Source of the DNA: Luteolibacter rhizosphaerae
GTDB lineage: Bacteria; Verrucomicrobiota; Verrucomicrobiia; Verrucomicrobiales; Akkermansiaceae
Length of the DNA stretch: 64,000 bases
Direction: 5' to 3'
Assembly (NCBI RefSeq): GCF_025950095.1
Contig: NZ_JAPDDR010000001.1
Location: 186,001 to 250,000, forward strand
The position numbers and the translations under genes were made by a program. The notes beneath the pieces were generated by a model, which saw only the letters and a list, made by a program, of their open reading frames with translations, made no database searches and was not told the origin of the DNA. Below are positions 45,814 through 56,069 of the stretch, one piece after another (the first letter of the stretch is position 1; the number at the start of each line of letters is the position of its first letter).

Positions 45814-46755
45814 ATGTCAGAAGATTCCCACGACGCCCCGCGCCCGCTTGCTGAAATTTCGCACGGGCCCTCCGCCTTCGAGGCCTTCCTCGATAGGAAT
45901 ACCAAGGGACTGATTGTCGGTGCCGTGCTGCTCGCCGTCGTCGGCGGTGCCGTCATCGTCTACCGAGGCATGCAGGAAGCCGCCGCGCAGGCCGCCGGTG
46001 CCGATCTCTCGAAGGCCGTCACCGTCGCCGAGCTCCAGGCCGTTACCAAGGATCACCCGAAGAGTCCGGCCGCCGGCAGCGCCCAGATCCTCCTCGCCGA
46101 GAAGCAGTGGGCCGATGGCGACCAGGACGGCGCGATCGAAACCCTCCGCGGCTTCATCTCCACCTACCCGGAGCACCCCGCGCTGCCTTCCGCCAAGGCC
46201 AGCCTCGCCACCCGCCTGCTCCAGCAGGGCAAGTCCGGCGATGCCCAACCGCTCTTCCGCGAGCTCGCCGATTCCGGCCGCAAGTACATCGCCCCCTACG
46301 CCCTCATCCAGCTCGGCGATCTCGCCAAGAAGGAAGGCAAGCTCGACGAAGCCGAGGCCGCCTACAAGCAGGTCGAGGAGAAGTTCGGCGGCAATCCCAC
46401 CGAGAATCCCTTCGCCGATACCGCCGCCAAGCACCTGAAGCTCGTCAGCTTCAAGATGCCCGCCGAGATCGAGGCACCCGCCCCGCCGCCGGCCCCCGCG
46501 CCCGCCCCCGGTGCTCCCGGCGCCGCGCTCACCCCGGATAAGATCGAGATGCCCGCCGAACTCGAGGGCAACCCGCTCGGCAATATCCTCAGCGAAGGCG
46601 GCCCCGCCGTCCCGCCCGCCCCGGTGGAGGAAGAGCCCGCCAAGCCCGAGACCCCGCCGCAGGCCCCGGAGGCTCCTCCCGCCCCGCCCGCAGAGCAACC
46701 GCAGCCGGAGACCCCGCCTGCCAAGCCCGAGGGCACCCCGCCCGCAGGCGAGTGA
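45814..46755 (+). CDS. TPR membrane-anchored protein, YfgM-like, with Pro-rich tail
   Basis: A 313-residue bitopic protein. A cytoplasmic start (1-32) is followed by a membrane helix (about 33-52, GLIVGAVLLAVVGGAVIVY) and a TPR_21-type helical region (about 60-215: AGSAQILLAEKQWADGDQDGA, APYALIQLGDLAKKEG). The last 90 residues are Pro/Ala/Glu-rich. YfgM-like proteins assist periplasmic chaperoning next to SecYEG. The ATG at 45814 is the natural start; the frame opens at 45745. It is followed, 108 bases later, by a bactofilin, and the two may be cotranscribed. Confidence 0.78.
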   Translation: MSEDSHDAPRPLAEISHGPSAFEAFLDRNTKGLIVGAVLLAVVGGAVIVYRGMQEAAAQAAGADLSKAVTVAELQAVTKDHPKSPAAGSAQILLAEKQWADGDQDGAIETLRGFISTYPEHPALPSAKASLATRLLQQGKSGDAQPLFRELADSGRKYIAPYALIQLGDLAKKEGKLDEAEAAYKQVEEKFGGNPTENPFADTAAKHLKLVSFKMPAEIEAPAPPPAPAPAPGAPGAALTPDKIEMPAELEGNPLGNILSEGGPAVPPAPVEEEPAKPETPPQAPEAPPAPPAEQPQPETPPAKPEGTPPAGE

Positions 46756-46863
46756 TCGCCCTCCCGCGCCACTCCGCTCCTCCCGCACAGATCTCCCAAA
46801 GCCGGCCCCGTAGAGGGGGAATGAAATTGACTTTCAAGAACACCGCATTCCAATTCAGTCGCC

Positions 46864-47511
46864 ATGAGCAATAGCTTCGGATTTCGCAAATACACCGGTT
46901 CCAAGCCGGAAGAGGCCCCCACTCCTGCCGCCCCCACTCCTGCTCCTTCCTACGCCGCCCCGGCTCCCGCAGCCGCGGCCCCGTCCTACGCCGAGCCCGC
47001 GCCTGCCGCAGCGGCTCCCGTCCAGCAGGCAGCTGCTTCCAGCGCCCCGCAGCGCCCCGTCGGTCCTTCCCGCAATGTCCTCAGCTCGGATGTCGAGATC
47101 AAGGGCACCGTCAAGTTCACCAACGACCTCGTCGTCGACGGTCGCATCGAGGGTGAGATCCAGTCCGAAGGCAACCTCACCGTCGGTGAGAACGCCCGCC
47201 TGAAGGCCGAGATCAAGACCGGCACCGTCGTCGTCTACGGCAAGGTCCACGGCAACATCGTCGCCGCCGACCGCGTCGAGCTCAAGGCCAGCGCCGAAGT
47301 CGTCGGCGACATCAAGGCCAAGACCCTCTCCATCGAGCCCGGTGCCATCTTCGTCGGCAAGTCCGCCGTCGGCACCCCGAGCACCCCGGCCGGTGCCACC
47401 GCCGCCGCCAAGCCCGCCGCCGCAGCCACCCCGGCTCCCGCCTCCAAGCCCGCCGAAACCAAGAGCGAGCCCAAGGCCGAGCAAGGCAACCTAAGCGGCG
47501 TGAATCCGTAA
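46864..47511 (+). CDS. Bactofilin (polymer-forming cytoskeletal protein)
   Basis: A 215-residue protein with the central bactofilin beta-helix (about residues 74-165: SSDVEIKGTVKFTNDLVVDG, GNLTVGENARLKAEIKTGTV, VHGNIVAADRVELKASAEVV). Both ends are Pro/Ala-rich and disordered. Bactofilins self-assemble into filaments that position envelope enzymes. The TPR anchor gene lies just upstream. A strong hairpin terminator follows. Confidence 0.93.
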   Translation: MSNSFGFRKYTGSKPEEAPTPAAPTPAPSYAAPAPAAAAPSYAEPAPAAAAPVQQAAASSAPQRPVGPSRNVLSSDVEIKGTVKFTNDLVVDGRIEGEIQSEGNLTVGENARLKAEIKTGTVVVYGKVHGNIVAADRVELKASAEVVGDIKAKTLSIEPGAIFVGKSAVGTPSTPAGATAAAKPAAAATPAPASKPAETKSEPKAEQGNLSGVNP

Positions 47512-47549
47512 GGATCCGCTGAGGAGACAAAGAGATTCCGAATCTACCC

Positions 47550-47583
47550 AAGCCCGCCCCGGTCCGCCGGAGGCGGGCTTTTT
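47550..47583 (+). terminator. Rho-independent terminator after the bactofilin gene
   Basis: The arms AAGCCCGCC and GGCGGGCTT form a nine-base-pair stem around a loop, followed by TTT in TTTTTG. It terminates the plus-strand anchor/bactofilin genes. Confidence 0.85.
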
Positions 47584-47790
47584 GCCTCTGCCTTTCCGCT
47601 CAAAGCTCAAAGCTCGATCTTCAAGGAGGGGGTGCGTCTCGCGCCCCATCTTCCTCACAAGAACGGCAACGCCCTTCCCTCCTACAGCCCAAGGGTGGCC
47701 ACATGCCTCCCTTGGATCACGCCCCCCGACATCCCCGAACCTCAACGAGGTTCCCTCGGTCCACCCCGCACCATCCCATCCCCAACGCAA

Positions 47791-50099
47791 TCACCCCACC
47801 TCCCCGTAGAACTTCGGAAACACCTGCTCCAATCGCACCAAGGCCCGCTTGAGATTCGCCCGCGAGAAAATCATCCGGTCCAGCTTCGGTGCCCAATCCT
47901 TGTTCGCGGCGATCACCTCTTCCACCGCTTCCGCATCGATCGGTTTGCCGGCCGCCCGCAAATCCACCGCCGCGAAATCCACCGTCGCCAGCAGTTCGAG
48001 TTCATCGTTGGTCTCGCGACCGAAGCTTGAGAGCACCTGCTCCACCGACCGGCAGACCGGAAACTTCGCAACATACCCGTCGATCTCCGCGATCGAATCC
48101 CCCGCCAAGAGCCCCTTGAACTTCCCGTACGCGCCGCGCCGGACGAATCCTTTCTCGATGGCAATATCCTCGGGTCCGTCAAACTTCGCCCAAGGGCTGT
48201 AAGGCCCCGCCGCCTTCTTGATGTAGTGCTTGGTCACGTCTTCACCCGCCAGCCGGTGCGAGAGATAGGCCAGCTTGTTGTAGCGCATGCGGCCCAGCGG
48301 AAACTTCGGCGTGGAGAGGTCGCGGGTCAGTTGGGCGATGACGAGAGCCTCTATGAATTCGGCGGAGTCGTCGGAAGACTCGTAGGCAGAGAAAGCCTCC
48401 TTCGGAGCCTGCTTCCTTGACGGATGGTCGGAAGCAAGCTCCGTGACCATGGCAGATAGAAGGTCCGCAGCAGCACTGCGGGCGGTGGCGAGTTGGGTTT
48501 CTAGCGCGTCTACCAAGGTCATCAGTTCGTTCACCTTCGCCACGATCCGGCGCTGTTCGGCGAGGGGTGGGACTGGGGCAAAAAACTTGCTGATTGATGT
48601 GGCATTCACGTTTGGCACACCGATTGATCGCAGGCTGAGGCCAAGCAGGTTATTTCCGTGCGGTGAGCTCAGAAAGAGATAGTAGAATTCTGCTGTCACT
48701 TCGTGAGGGAATCGAAAACGTATAAGGTAAGCACTCGGAATGGCTGAGTAGCCTCCTTTGAAAACAGCCATCATGCCGATCGTGCCAGATCTAGTAACCA
48801 AGAGGTCGTTTTCCCGTAGGGCATAGAGCGCCAGTTTCTTCGGGTCATCGACTTGAACTCGCGGGGGTTCACGAAGGACAATTTGCCCCCCTGGCGTCAT
48901 GTCCGTTGTTCGGATTGTCGGTATTCCGCCTTCCTTCACATACTCATCTTTGCCGAACCGTGGACCGTAAAATGAACTCTCGTAGATTTCTCCGAGTCGT
49001 GCGACGGCCCACGAGTATGGAACAGAAAACGAAAGAGAGTTCTCGTCTGAATCCCCGGATTTGGATTTATCATCTCCCTTTCGATCGCGTTCCCGCAAGA
49101 CACTCAGCACATCATCGCCAGTTCCTTCGTTGGGGTCTTGTGGGACAAGTTTCCCTTGAACAGCGAGCGTGAGGATGGATTTGCGAAGATCGGCGGGGGA
49201 GATGGCGTAAGACTTGTGGAAGAGGAACTCGACGTTGGCCGGAGTGGGTGCTTCGGCGAAGCGAGCTAGCGCAGCCCGGGCCAGCGCAGCCCGCCGCGTC
49301 TCCCGTTGCTGCTGCTGCGCATCAGCCTGTCACACAAGGCCATCAATTCATCCACCTTCGCCACAATCCGCTCTTGCTCGGCGAGAGGCGGCATAGGAAT
49401 GGGAGTCTGTTTTGCGCGAACAATTGTGAACGTGTGCACTGTCGTGCCCATGCTCCCTTTATGAATCTCTCGATTCCAATACGGGGACAGCATGACTAAG
49501 CGGAGATAGCGAGGATTGAGTCCGAAGCAGTTTTTGAAAATGAGTACGCTTGCGTCTTTGAAATAGAATCGATCTCGATCCCCAACGACGTAGGGAACGC
49601 CGATTGTCCCCACGCCCGTAATCATAATGTCATTTGGCTCTGGAGTTAGCCCGTCAGACGCCAATCGCTGATAATGCTCCTCACTAATAAACAGATCATT
49701 GTTGACCTTCCCGAACTTCGAGAGTTTGACGATTTCTCGGGCACGAAAGAACGGAACTCCGCTGGAGGTCCAATCCTTCTCGTGAACCCTGCAACTCGAA
49801 CTGATCAACCCCAATGTTCCTAGTCTGCACCATCGCCATTCACTTGGGATGCCGAAGGAAATCTCATCCGATTCTACGGGCGGAAGAGCGTCCAGTTTTC
49901 TCCCGCGGCCCGCCTTCCGGCTAGAATTTCGAGCAGCTTCAATCTCCCGCAAGATGTCGTCCGCTGATGATTCGCTTAGAATTTGTTCAACGAGCCTCCC
50001 CTGAATTGCCAAGTCCAGCACCAACTCCCTCATCTTCGCCACCGCATCGGGCGCATCCGTGAAGGTTTCGAACTTCTCGAAGAAGGTTTCCAGCATCAT
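47791..50099 (-). pseudogene. hsdS: Type I restriction specificity subunit HsdS with a frameshift and C-terminal extra domain
   Basis: The ATG at 50099 overlaps the hsdM stop in ATGA. The first half (to about 49320) holds TRD1 (PSEWRWCRLGTLGLISS; VPFFRAREIVK) and its spacer helix EQERIVAKVDELMALCDRL. The reading then shifts by one base near 49319-49322. In the other frame the linker continues without a stop (QQQQRETRRAALARAALARF) to TRD2 (VPYSWAVARLGEIYESS) and a second EQRRIVAKVNELMTLVDALE spacer. About 220 more residues follow (47791-48450) with RYNKLAYLSHRLAGEDVT...AGPYSP, resembling Panacea/SocA (DUF4065)-like domains. It would recognise the DNA target for HsdM/HsdR. A one-base deletion, real or artefactual, splits the gene. 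Confidence 0.8.
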
Positions 50100-51571
50100 T
50101 CGATTGTGCCGGCGGTGGCGTTGAGGGCGTGGTGGAGTTCCTTCTTCAGCTTCGCGCGGGTATCGGCGATCTGGGCAAGGAGCTTCTCGTATTCCGGCAG
50201 CAAGTGATCCACGTCGCCGGGACCAGTGTCGGAATTGTGCGGGTTCTTGAGGTCGAGATTGAAGTTCCCAGCTCTGATCTGATCGATGAAAACACGCCAA
50301 GCCTGTTCGTTCTCAACCCGGCCTTTGAAGCCATCCTTCTCATCACCCCACCATTGGCGCTCCGCCTCGAACTCCTCGATGCGGACGGGTTTCCCCTTGT
50401 TATAGCTCTTCGCGCCGGGCGGATAAGGATGCTCGTAGTACCAGACTTCCTTGGTCGGAGCGCCCTTCGTGAAGAAAAGCAGATTGGTCCGGATGCCGGT
50501 GTAGGGATTGAACACTCCATTCGGCAGGCGGACGATCGTATGGAGATTGCACTCGGTCAGCAGAGCCTCCTTGATCCGTGTTTTCACGCCCTCGCCGAAG
50601 AGCGTACCATCCGGAAGCACCAACCCGGCGCGTCCTCCCGGCTTGAGCAGCTTCATGATCAGCACCAGGAAGAGATCCGCGGTCTCCCGGGTGCGGAACT
50701 CGGAGGGGAAATTCGCCTCGATGCCGTCTTCCTCCATCCCGCCGAAGGGCGGGTTGGTCACTACCACATCCACGCGCTCCTTCGGCCCCCAATCCCGCAG
50801 CGGTCGCGCGAGCGTGTTGTCGTGCCGGACATTCGAGGGCACGTCGATCCCGTGCAACAGCAGATTCGTCATGCACAGCACATGCGGCAGGTGCTTCTTC
50901 TCGATGCCCGAGAAACAATCCTGGATCATCCGCTCGTCCGCCTCCGTTTTCGCCTGCTTGCGCAGGTGCTCGATGGCACAGGCCAGGAAGCCGCCGGTGC
51001 CGCAGGCCGGGTCCATGACGGATTCGCCCAAGCGCGGATTCACCTGCTCCACGATGAACTGGGTCACCGCACGTGGCGTGTAGAACTCCCCGGCATTGCC
51101 TGCGGATTGCAGGTCCTTGAGCAGCTTCTCGTAAATGTCCCCGAACATGTGGCGGTCGTCGGAAACATTGAAGTCGATCCCGTTGATGCGGTTGATCACC
51201 TGCCGCATTAGGGTGCCGTTCTTCATGAAGTTGTTGGCATCCTCGAAGACCATTCGGATCAGCCCCGAGATACGGTCCGTGCCGCCCGTCAGCGTCTTGA
51301 GCTTCGGCAGCAGCGTGTTGTTCACGAAGTCCAGCAGCCCCTCCCCCGTGATCCCTTCCTCATCCTTCGCCCAGGCGGACCATCGCAAGTGCTGCGGCAG
51401 CGGGCTCCGGTACTTGTCCCGGATCAGCTCCAGCTCCTGCTCCCGGTCATCGAAGATCTTCAGGAAGAACATCCATCCAAGCTGCTCTAGCCTCTGCGCG
51501 CCGCCGTAGGTCCCGGCGTCCTTGCGCATGATGTCTTGGATGGTTTTGACGATATTGGAGACGTTTGGCAT
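50096..51571 (-). CDS. hsdM: Type I restriction-modification methylase subunit
   Basis: A 491-residue N6-adenine methyltransferase subunit. An N-terminal helical bundle (HsdM N-domain) is followed by the SAM-binding DPACGTGGF (187-195) and the catalytic NPPF (273-276). It works with HsdS to methylate the target sequence and with HsdR to cut unmodified DNA. It is intact, unlike hsdR and hsdS here. Its stop overlaps the HsdS start in ATGA, and the preceding orf ends three bases upstream. Confidence 0.93.
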   Translation of the reverse strand: MPNVSNIVKTIQDIMRKDAGTYGGAQRLEQLGWMFFLKIFDDREQELELIRDKYRSPLPQHLRWSAWAKDEEGITGEGLLDFVNNTLLPKLKTLTGGTDRISGLIRMVFEDANNFMKNGTLMRQVINRINGIDFNVSDDRHMFGDIYEKLLKDLQSAGNAGEFYTPRAVTQFIVEQVNPRLGESVMDPACGTGGFLACAIEHLRKQAKTEADERMIQDCFSGIEKKHLPHVLCMTNLLLHGIDVPSNVRHDNTLARPLRDWGPKERVDVVVTNPPFGGMEEDGIEANFPSEFRTRETADLFLVLIMKLLKPGGRAGLVLPDGTLFGEGVKTRIKEALLTECNLHTIVRLPNGVFNPYTGIRTNLLFFTKGAPTKEVWYYEHPYPPGAKSYNKGKPVRIEEFEAERQWWGDEKDGFKGRVENEQAWRVFIDQIRAGNFNLDLKNPHNSDTGPGDVDHLLPEYEKLLAQIADTRAKLKKELHHALNATAGTIE

Positions 51572-51574
51572 CGC

Positions 51575-52396
51575 TCAGAGCTTGGGGAGAAGGTTCTTTG
51601 AAGCGCCTTCGAGAACCGCAGCAAGAAGAAGCGTGATATTGTTAATGAAGGTGATGTATTTCTGATGGCTTCCTCGAAAAAAGCTGGTAATCAGCATTCC
51701 GTGAACGGCCCAATTTCGAGCGGCATAGATCAAGGCAGGGCCTTGAATGGCTGGAGGCGCATGGTTTACCCGTTTGGTTCCTGCCGCCGCTGCTGCTGCG
51801 TTTGCAACTGAGGCTGCATTGAGAGCAGCGCCGATTGCTGATCCCATGGGTCTGGTGCGATCTTCAGGTCGCATATACTTGTGATAAATGATCTCCCACA
51901 TTGTAGGGGTTCCGTCAGCCCGCAAAACCCCTACCATTGAGTCCGCCCTGCACTCCATCGAGAGAAGGGAATTAATGTTGCCTACGCAGGCGCTTTCCAG
52001 TGTGGGGTCTAGGGCTGCCGACTGATAGAGAACCTCAAACCTCTTTGCCTCTGAATTTTGGATGCTGTTGGGAAACGATGTGACTGATGCCGCGAGAGTC
52101 AGAATCGAATCTTTGGCAAACAGAGCATTCGCGGAGGTCCACATCTGATTGAATCGTACAGATTCTAGGATTCCTTGGCCACGAGCTGATTTGGTCTCGG
52201 ATCTTGTCGAGAATTTGAGGTCCTCCAGCGCGACCGCCCATCGTATCCAGTCCCTAGCTGTGCCGAATCCCACGAGTTTCTCAGCCTCGCCGGGAACTAG
52301 TGAGCCTGAACTCGTTTTGTGAGCGGCGACCTTGGATGCGCATGTTCCAAGGAGCGACCTGGCGTGCCTCAGTCTCTTCAGCGTTTCGTCTTTCAT
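51575..52396 (-). CDS. Unknown protein within the type I restriction locus
   Basis: A 273-residue protein inserted between hsdR and hsdM in the same direction; it starts four bases after the hsdR stop and ends three bases before the hsdM start. It is helical and Ala/Ser/Leu-rich (NAASVANAAAAAAGTKR around residue 195) with a hydrophobic last segment (ITFINNITLLLAAVLEGA). No nuclease, methylase or ATPase motif was seen, and the family was not recognised. The tight spacing suggests it is co-expressed with the restriction genes. The sequence is less GC-rich than the neighbours. A TTG at 52399 is an alternative start. Confidence 0.7.
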   Translation of the reverse strand: MKDETLKRLRHARSLLGTCASKVAAHKTSSGSLVPGEAEKLVGFGTARDWIRWAVALEDLKFSTRSETKSARGQGILESVRFNQMWTSANALFAKDSILTLAASVTSFPNSIQNSEAKRFEVLYQSAALDPTLESACVGNINSLLSMECRADSMVGVLRADGTPTMWEIIYHKYMRPEDRTRPMGSAIGAALNAASVANAAAAAAGTKRVNHAPPAIQGPALIYAARNWAVHGMLITSFFRGSHQKYITFINNITLLLAAVLEGASKNLLPKL

Positions 52397-52399
52397 CAA

Positions 52400-54762
52400 T
52401 TAGGCGGCTTGTGAGTAGAGAGCAACCTTGAGATCGCGAACCGCTTCGAGGTAGGTCGTCTTTCCGCCAAACAGCATAACGATTTCCATTGGAGTGCCGA
52501 ACGAAGTAAGGGGGTCCACTTTCAGGATCTCAAGCGATTCTACACTGGAGATTCCGCCATCCGAATATTTCTCAAGGAGTGCTTCGAGAACTGCACGTGC
52601 TCTTTCGCCATACTTTCCAAACACACTACGCTTGTTGACCTTTGCTGCACGCTCCCGTCTCGTCAGCGGTGGCGCATCGAAGGCGACGTGGCAGATAAGA
52701 TCGAAGGCGTCGTAATCACGGCCCACTTGCTCAGCGAGTTCGTCGAGGAAGACCCCCTTTGTTGCCAGTTCTTCCAAGATGACCTGCTTCTTCTCCGCAT
52801 CGTGCCAGACGCTCAGGAAGTCATCGAGCGACGCATAGTCTTGTCGCACGGTCTTTCGAGAGTAGTCTTTGAGCGATTCGGTGATGAGCTTCCCGTGAGC
52901 ATCCAGATACTGGACTCGCTCGGTGGCTACCTTGACCTCAACCTTGTCGACGTAGTAGGTTACGCGCCGTGCTTGGCCATCGATGGGCAACGACAGGGGC
53001 GTGGCATCGGGCTCCTCGGCGATTCGCGTGGAATCAGGATCATCGTTCTCATCTGGAGGAGTGACGGACTCCTGTTCCTTCGGCTCGTAGATCTGGACCG
53101 GCTCACCGTCGAAATCAGGATCGGCGAAGAGGGCGGTGGCCTTCTTGAAGTCTATGATCGTGAAGAACAGCTTCCCGTAATCTTCATTGATCCGCGTGCC
53201 GCGGCCGATGATCTGCTTGAACTCGGTCATGGAAGCGATCCGCCGGTCGAGCACGATGAGCTGGCAGGTCTGCGCATCCACTCCGGTCGTCATGAGCTTC
53301 GAGGTCGTCGCGATGACCGGGTAGGTGGATTCCGGGTCGATAAAGTTGTCGAGCTGGGCCTTACCCTCGTCATTATCGCCGGTGATTCGCATCACGTATT
53401 TCGCGTTTGCAGCCGCTAGGTCCGGGTTGGCATTAACCATCGCTTGGCGCATTCGCTCGGCGTGATTGATGTTTTCACAGAAGATGATCGTCTTCGAGAA
53501 GCGATTGGTGGCCCTGAGGAACTCGGTGACCTTAGCGGCCACGCCTTGGTGCGCTGTTCGAGAATGAGATTCCGGTCGAAGTCGGCGTCGTTGTATTCGC
53601 GGTCCTCGATGAGCTGGCCAAATTTGTCGGTCTGGCCGTCCTCCGGGCGCCAACCATCGAGGTCCTTATCGAGCCCGATGCGGATGACCTTGTAGGGGGC
53701 GAGGAAACCGTCGTTGATCCCTTGCTTGAGTGAGTAGGTGTAGATGGGGTTGCCGAAGTATTCGATGTTAGAAATCTCTTTGGTTTCTTTCGGTGTAGCG
53801 GTGAGACCGATCTGGGTCGCCGAGCCGAAGTAGTTCAGGATCTCGCGCCAAGTGGCATCTTCAGCAGCGCTGCCGCGATGACACTCGTCCACCACCACGA
53901 GATCGAAAAAGTCGGGGGAGAACTGCTTGTAGATGTTTTGCTCCTCAGCCGTGCCGGTAACCGCCTGATAGAGGCAGAGGTAAATCTCGAATGACTTGTC
54001 CACCGTCCGGTTGGTGATTTTGGTCATCGCCGTGCCGAAGGGCTTGAAGTCGTTCGTCTTGGTCTGGTCCGCCAGGATATTGCGATCCACCAAGAATAGG
54101 ATCCGCTTCTTGGCTCCCGACTTCCACAGACGCCAAATGATCTGGAAGGCGGTGTAAGTCTTCCCCGTGCCCGTGGCCATGACCAGGAGGATCCGATTCG
54201 AACCGCGCGCGATGGCGTCCACGGTGCGGTTGATCGCGATCAACTGGTAATAGCGGGGCAGCTTGCCTGATCCATCCGAGTAGTAGTCTTGAGTAGCTAC
54301 CGACTCTTGCGTGGGTGTGTAGCCCTTTGCCGCGCGGTAACGGTTCCAGAGCTCTTCCGGGGTGGGGAACTCTTCCAAAGAAAGCTCTCGCTCGACGGGG
54401 CCGTTTGAGCCGGTGCGGTCGTGCTCCAAGAAGCCGTCGCCATTCGAGCTGTAGGCAAAGGGGATATCGAGGATCTCCGCGTATTCCAAGGCCTGCTGCA
54501 TGCCGGCCCCGATGGAGTGCTTGTTGTCCTTCGCCTCGACGACGGCAAGGGGGATGTTGGGCTTATAGAAGAGAATGTAGTCAGCCTTCTTGGCTTCTCC
54601 TCGTTTCACCGACTTGCCCCGCACGATCACTCGCCCCTTGGTGAAGTAGCGTTCTTCAAGAACCTGAGTCATCATATCCCACTTCGGTTTCGTCACCCCA
54701 ACTATGGCGGGAGTGATGAACTTCGAGCGGATATCGGTTTCCGTGAGGGCTTTCTTATCCAT
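52400..54762 (-). pseudogene. hsdR: Type I restriction enzyme ATPase/nuclease subunit HsdR, frameshifted
   Basis: It begins at the ATG at 54762. Residues 50-80 contain the PD-(D/E)xK nuclease (D61, EAK at 76-78). The helicase Walker A is MATGTGKT (195-202) and the DEAD-box-like motif is DECH (292-295). At about residue 405 (53541-53547) the reading frame is lost; the continuation [19 protein letters not shown] and the rest of the helicase (TTGVDAQTC, QIIGRGTRI) and C-terminal domains lie in another frame down to 52400. One missing base explains the split. As read, no full-length HsdR would be made. Confidence 0.82.
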
Positions 54763-55130
54763 TCCAAGGGCTGGGGAGGCTAATAAAGGTTAGGCCGACA
54801 CTAACGGAGTCATCTGAAGTCTGAAAACACAATACAGTCGCCACTGCAGGCGATTGACGGGGGAATCTTGGATTCTGAAATCCCGGGACCTGCTCCTATC
54901 TGGGTCCGCTCTTGGCACCCCTTATTGGAAACTGTGCCGGATCTAACAGAAATTTACGTAATGCATTGATGAACAGTGTTTGGATTCTTGGGGAGACAGA
55001 CATTTCCAGACGTTTCCTCACCCGGTGCTCCCACGTGCCACCCTCCTCCCCGCTCAAAAATGAGCGCCTCGTCCCGAGGAAATCACACCTGACCGTTGCC
55101 GGTAGGGCGAAGGCCCGCTAGCATGAGGGC
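54763..55130. other. Intergenic region between hsdR and nadA
   Basis: A 368-base region upstream of both divergent genes, so it holds both promoters. It is somewhat AT-richer at 54780-54830. An imperfect hairpin lies at 54835-54856 (arms of eight bases, seven pairing, loop ACTGCA), 73-94 bases upstream of hsdR. No gene, tRNA, repeat pair or att-like duplication was recognised. Confidence 0.4.
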
Positions 55131-56069
55131 ATGCCCGCCGCCGCCCTTGACCTCAAGGAAGCCATTCTCGCCCTGAAGAAGGAGCGAAACGCCGTGATCC
55201 TCGCCCACAATTACCAGACCGGGGATATCCAGGATCTGGCCGATTACGTAGGGGATTCCCTCGGCCTGGCCTACCGCGCGAAGGAGACGGATGCGGATGT
55301 GATCGCCTTCTGCGGGGTGCATTTCATGGCGGAGACGGCGAAGATCGTGAACCCGGGGAAGATCGTGGTGCTGCCGGACAAGGACGCGGGTTGCTCGCTG
55401 GAGCAATCCTGCCCGGGCCCGGAGCTGGAGGCCTTCCTGCAGGCGAATGCGGAGAAGAATTACTACGTCATCGCCTACATCAATTGCTCGGCGCACGTGA
55501 AGTCGCTCTGCGACGTGATCTGCACCTCGGGCAATGCGGTGAAGATCGTGAACAAGGCCCCCGCCGACCGCCCGATCCTCTTCGTGCCGGATGCGAACCT
55601 GGGTGCCTGGGTGATGGAGCAGACCGGCCGCAAGATGGATCTGTGGCAAGGCTCTTGCTACGTCCATGTGGAATTCACCCGCGCCTCGATCGCAAAGATC
55701 AAGGAGGAGCATCCCGACGCCCTCGTGGTGGCGCACCCGGAGTGCACGCAGGCGGTGCGCCTGCTGGCCGATGAGGTGTGCTCGACGGAGAAGATGATCA
55801 CCTTTTGCAAGAACGCCCCGGTGAAGGACATCATCGTCGTCACCGAGAGCGGGATGCTGCACCGCCTGCGCAAGGAGTGCCCGGACAAGAACCTGATCGC
55901 CGGGCCGACCGACCGCTGCGCCTGCGCGGACTGCCGCTACATGAAGATGAACACCCTGCAGAAGCTCCACGATTGCCTCGAAAAACTCGAACCACGCGTC
56001 GAGATGCCCGAGGACATCCGCCGCAAGGCCGAGGTGCCGCTCCTCCGCATGCTGGAGCAATCCAAGTAG
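55131..56069 (+). CDS. nadA: Quinolinate synthase
   Basis: A 312-residue [4Fe-4S] enzyme that condenses iminoaspartate with dihydroxyacetone phosphate to quinolinate in NAD synthesis. The family blocks ILAHNYQTGDIQDLADYVGD, FCGVHFMAETAKI, HPECTQAVRLLADEV and the C-terminal ligand motif CACADCRYMKMNTL are present. The three cluster cysteines are in these blocks. No nadB or nadC neighbour is visible, so it appears to be a single-gene unit. Confidence 0.95.
   Translation: MPAAALDLKEAILALKKERNAVILAHNYQTGDIQDLADYVGDSLGLAYRAKETDADVIAFCGVHFMAETAKIVNPGKIVVLPDKDAGCSLEQSCPGPELEAFLQANAEKNYYVIAYINCSAHVKSLCDVICTSGNAVKIVNKAPADRPILFVPDANLGAWVMEQTGRKMDLWQGSCYVHVEFTRASIAKIKEEHPDALVVAHPECTQAVRLLADEVCSTEKMITFCKNAPVKDIIVVTESGMLHRLRKECPDKNLIAGPTDRCACADCRYMKMNTLQKLHDCLEKLEPRVEMPEDIRRKAEVPLLRMLEQSK

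Noticed and set aside
47791-54762. Type I restriction locus as part of a prophage or integrative element
   Set aside because: No integrase, att-like repeat or phage gene flanks it; only its content and lower GC suggest transfer.
54763-55130. Possible riboswitch upstream of nadA
   Set aside because: No NAD- or nicotinate-type riboswitch core could be recognised in this stretch.
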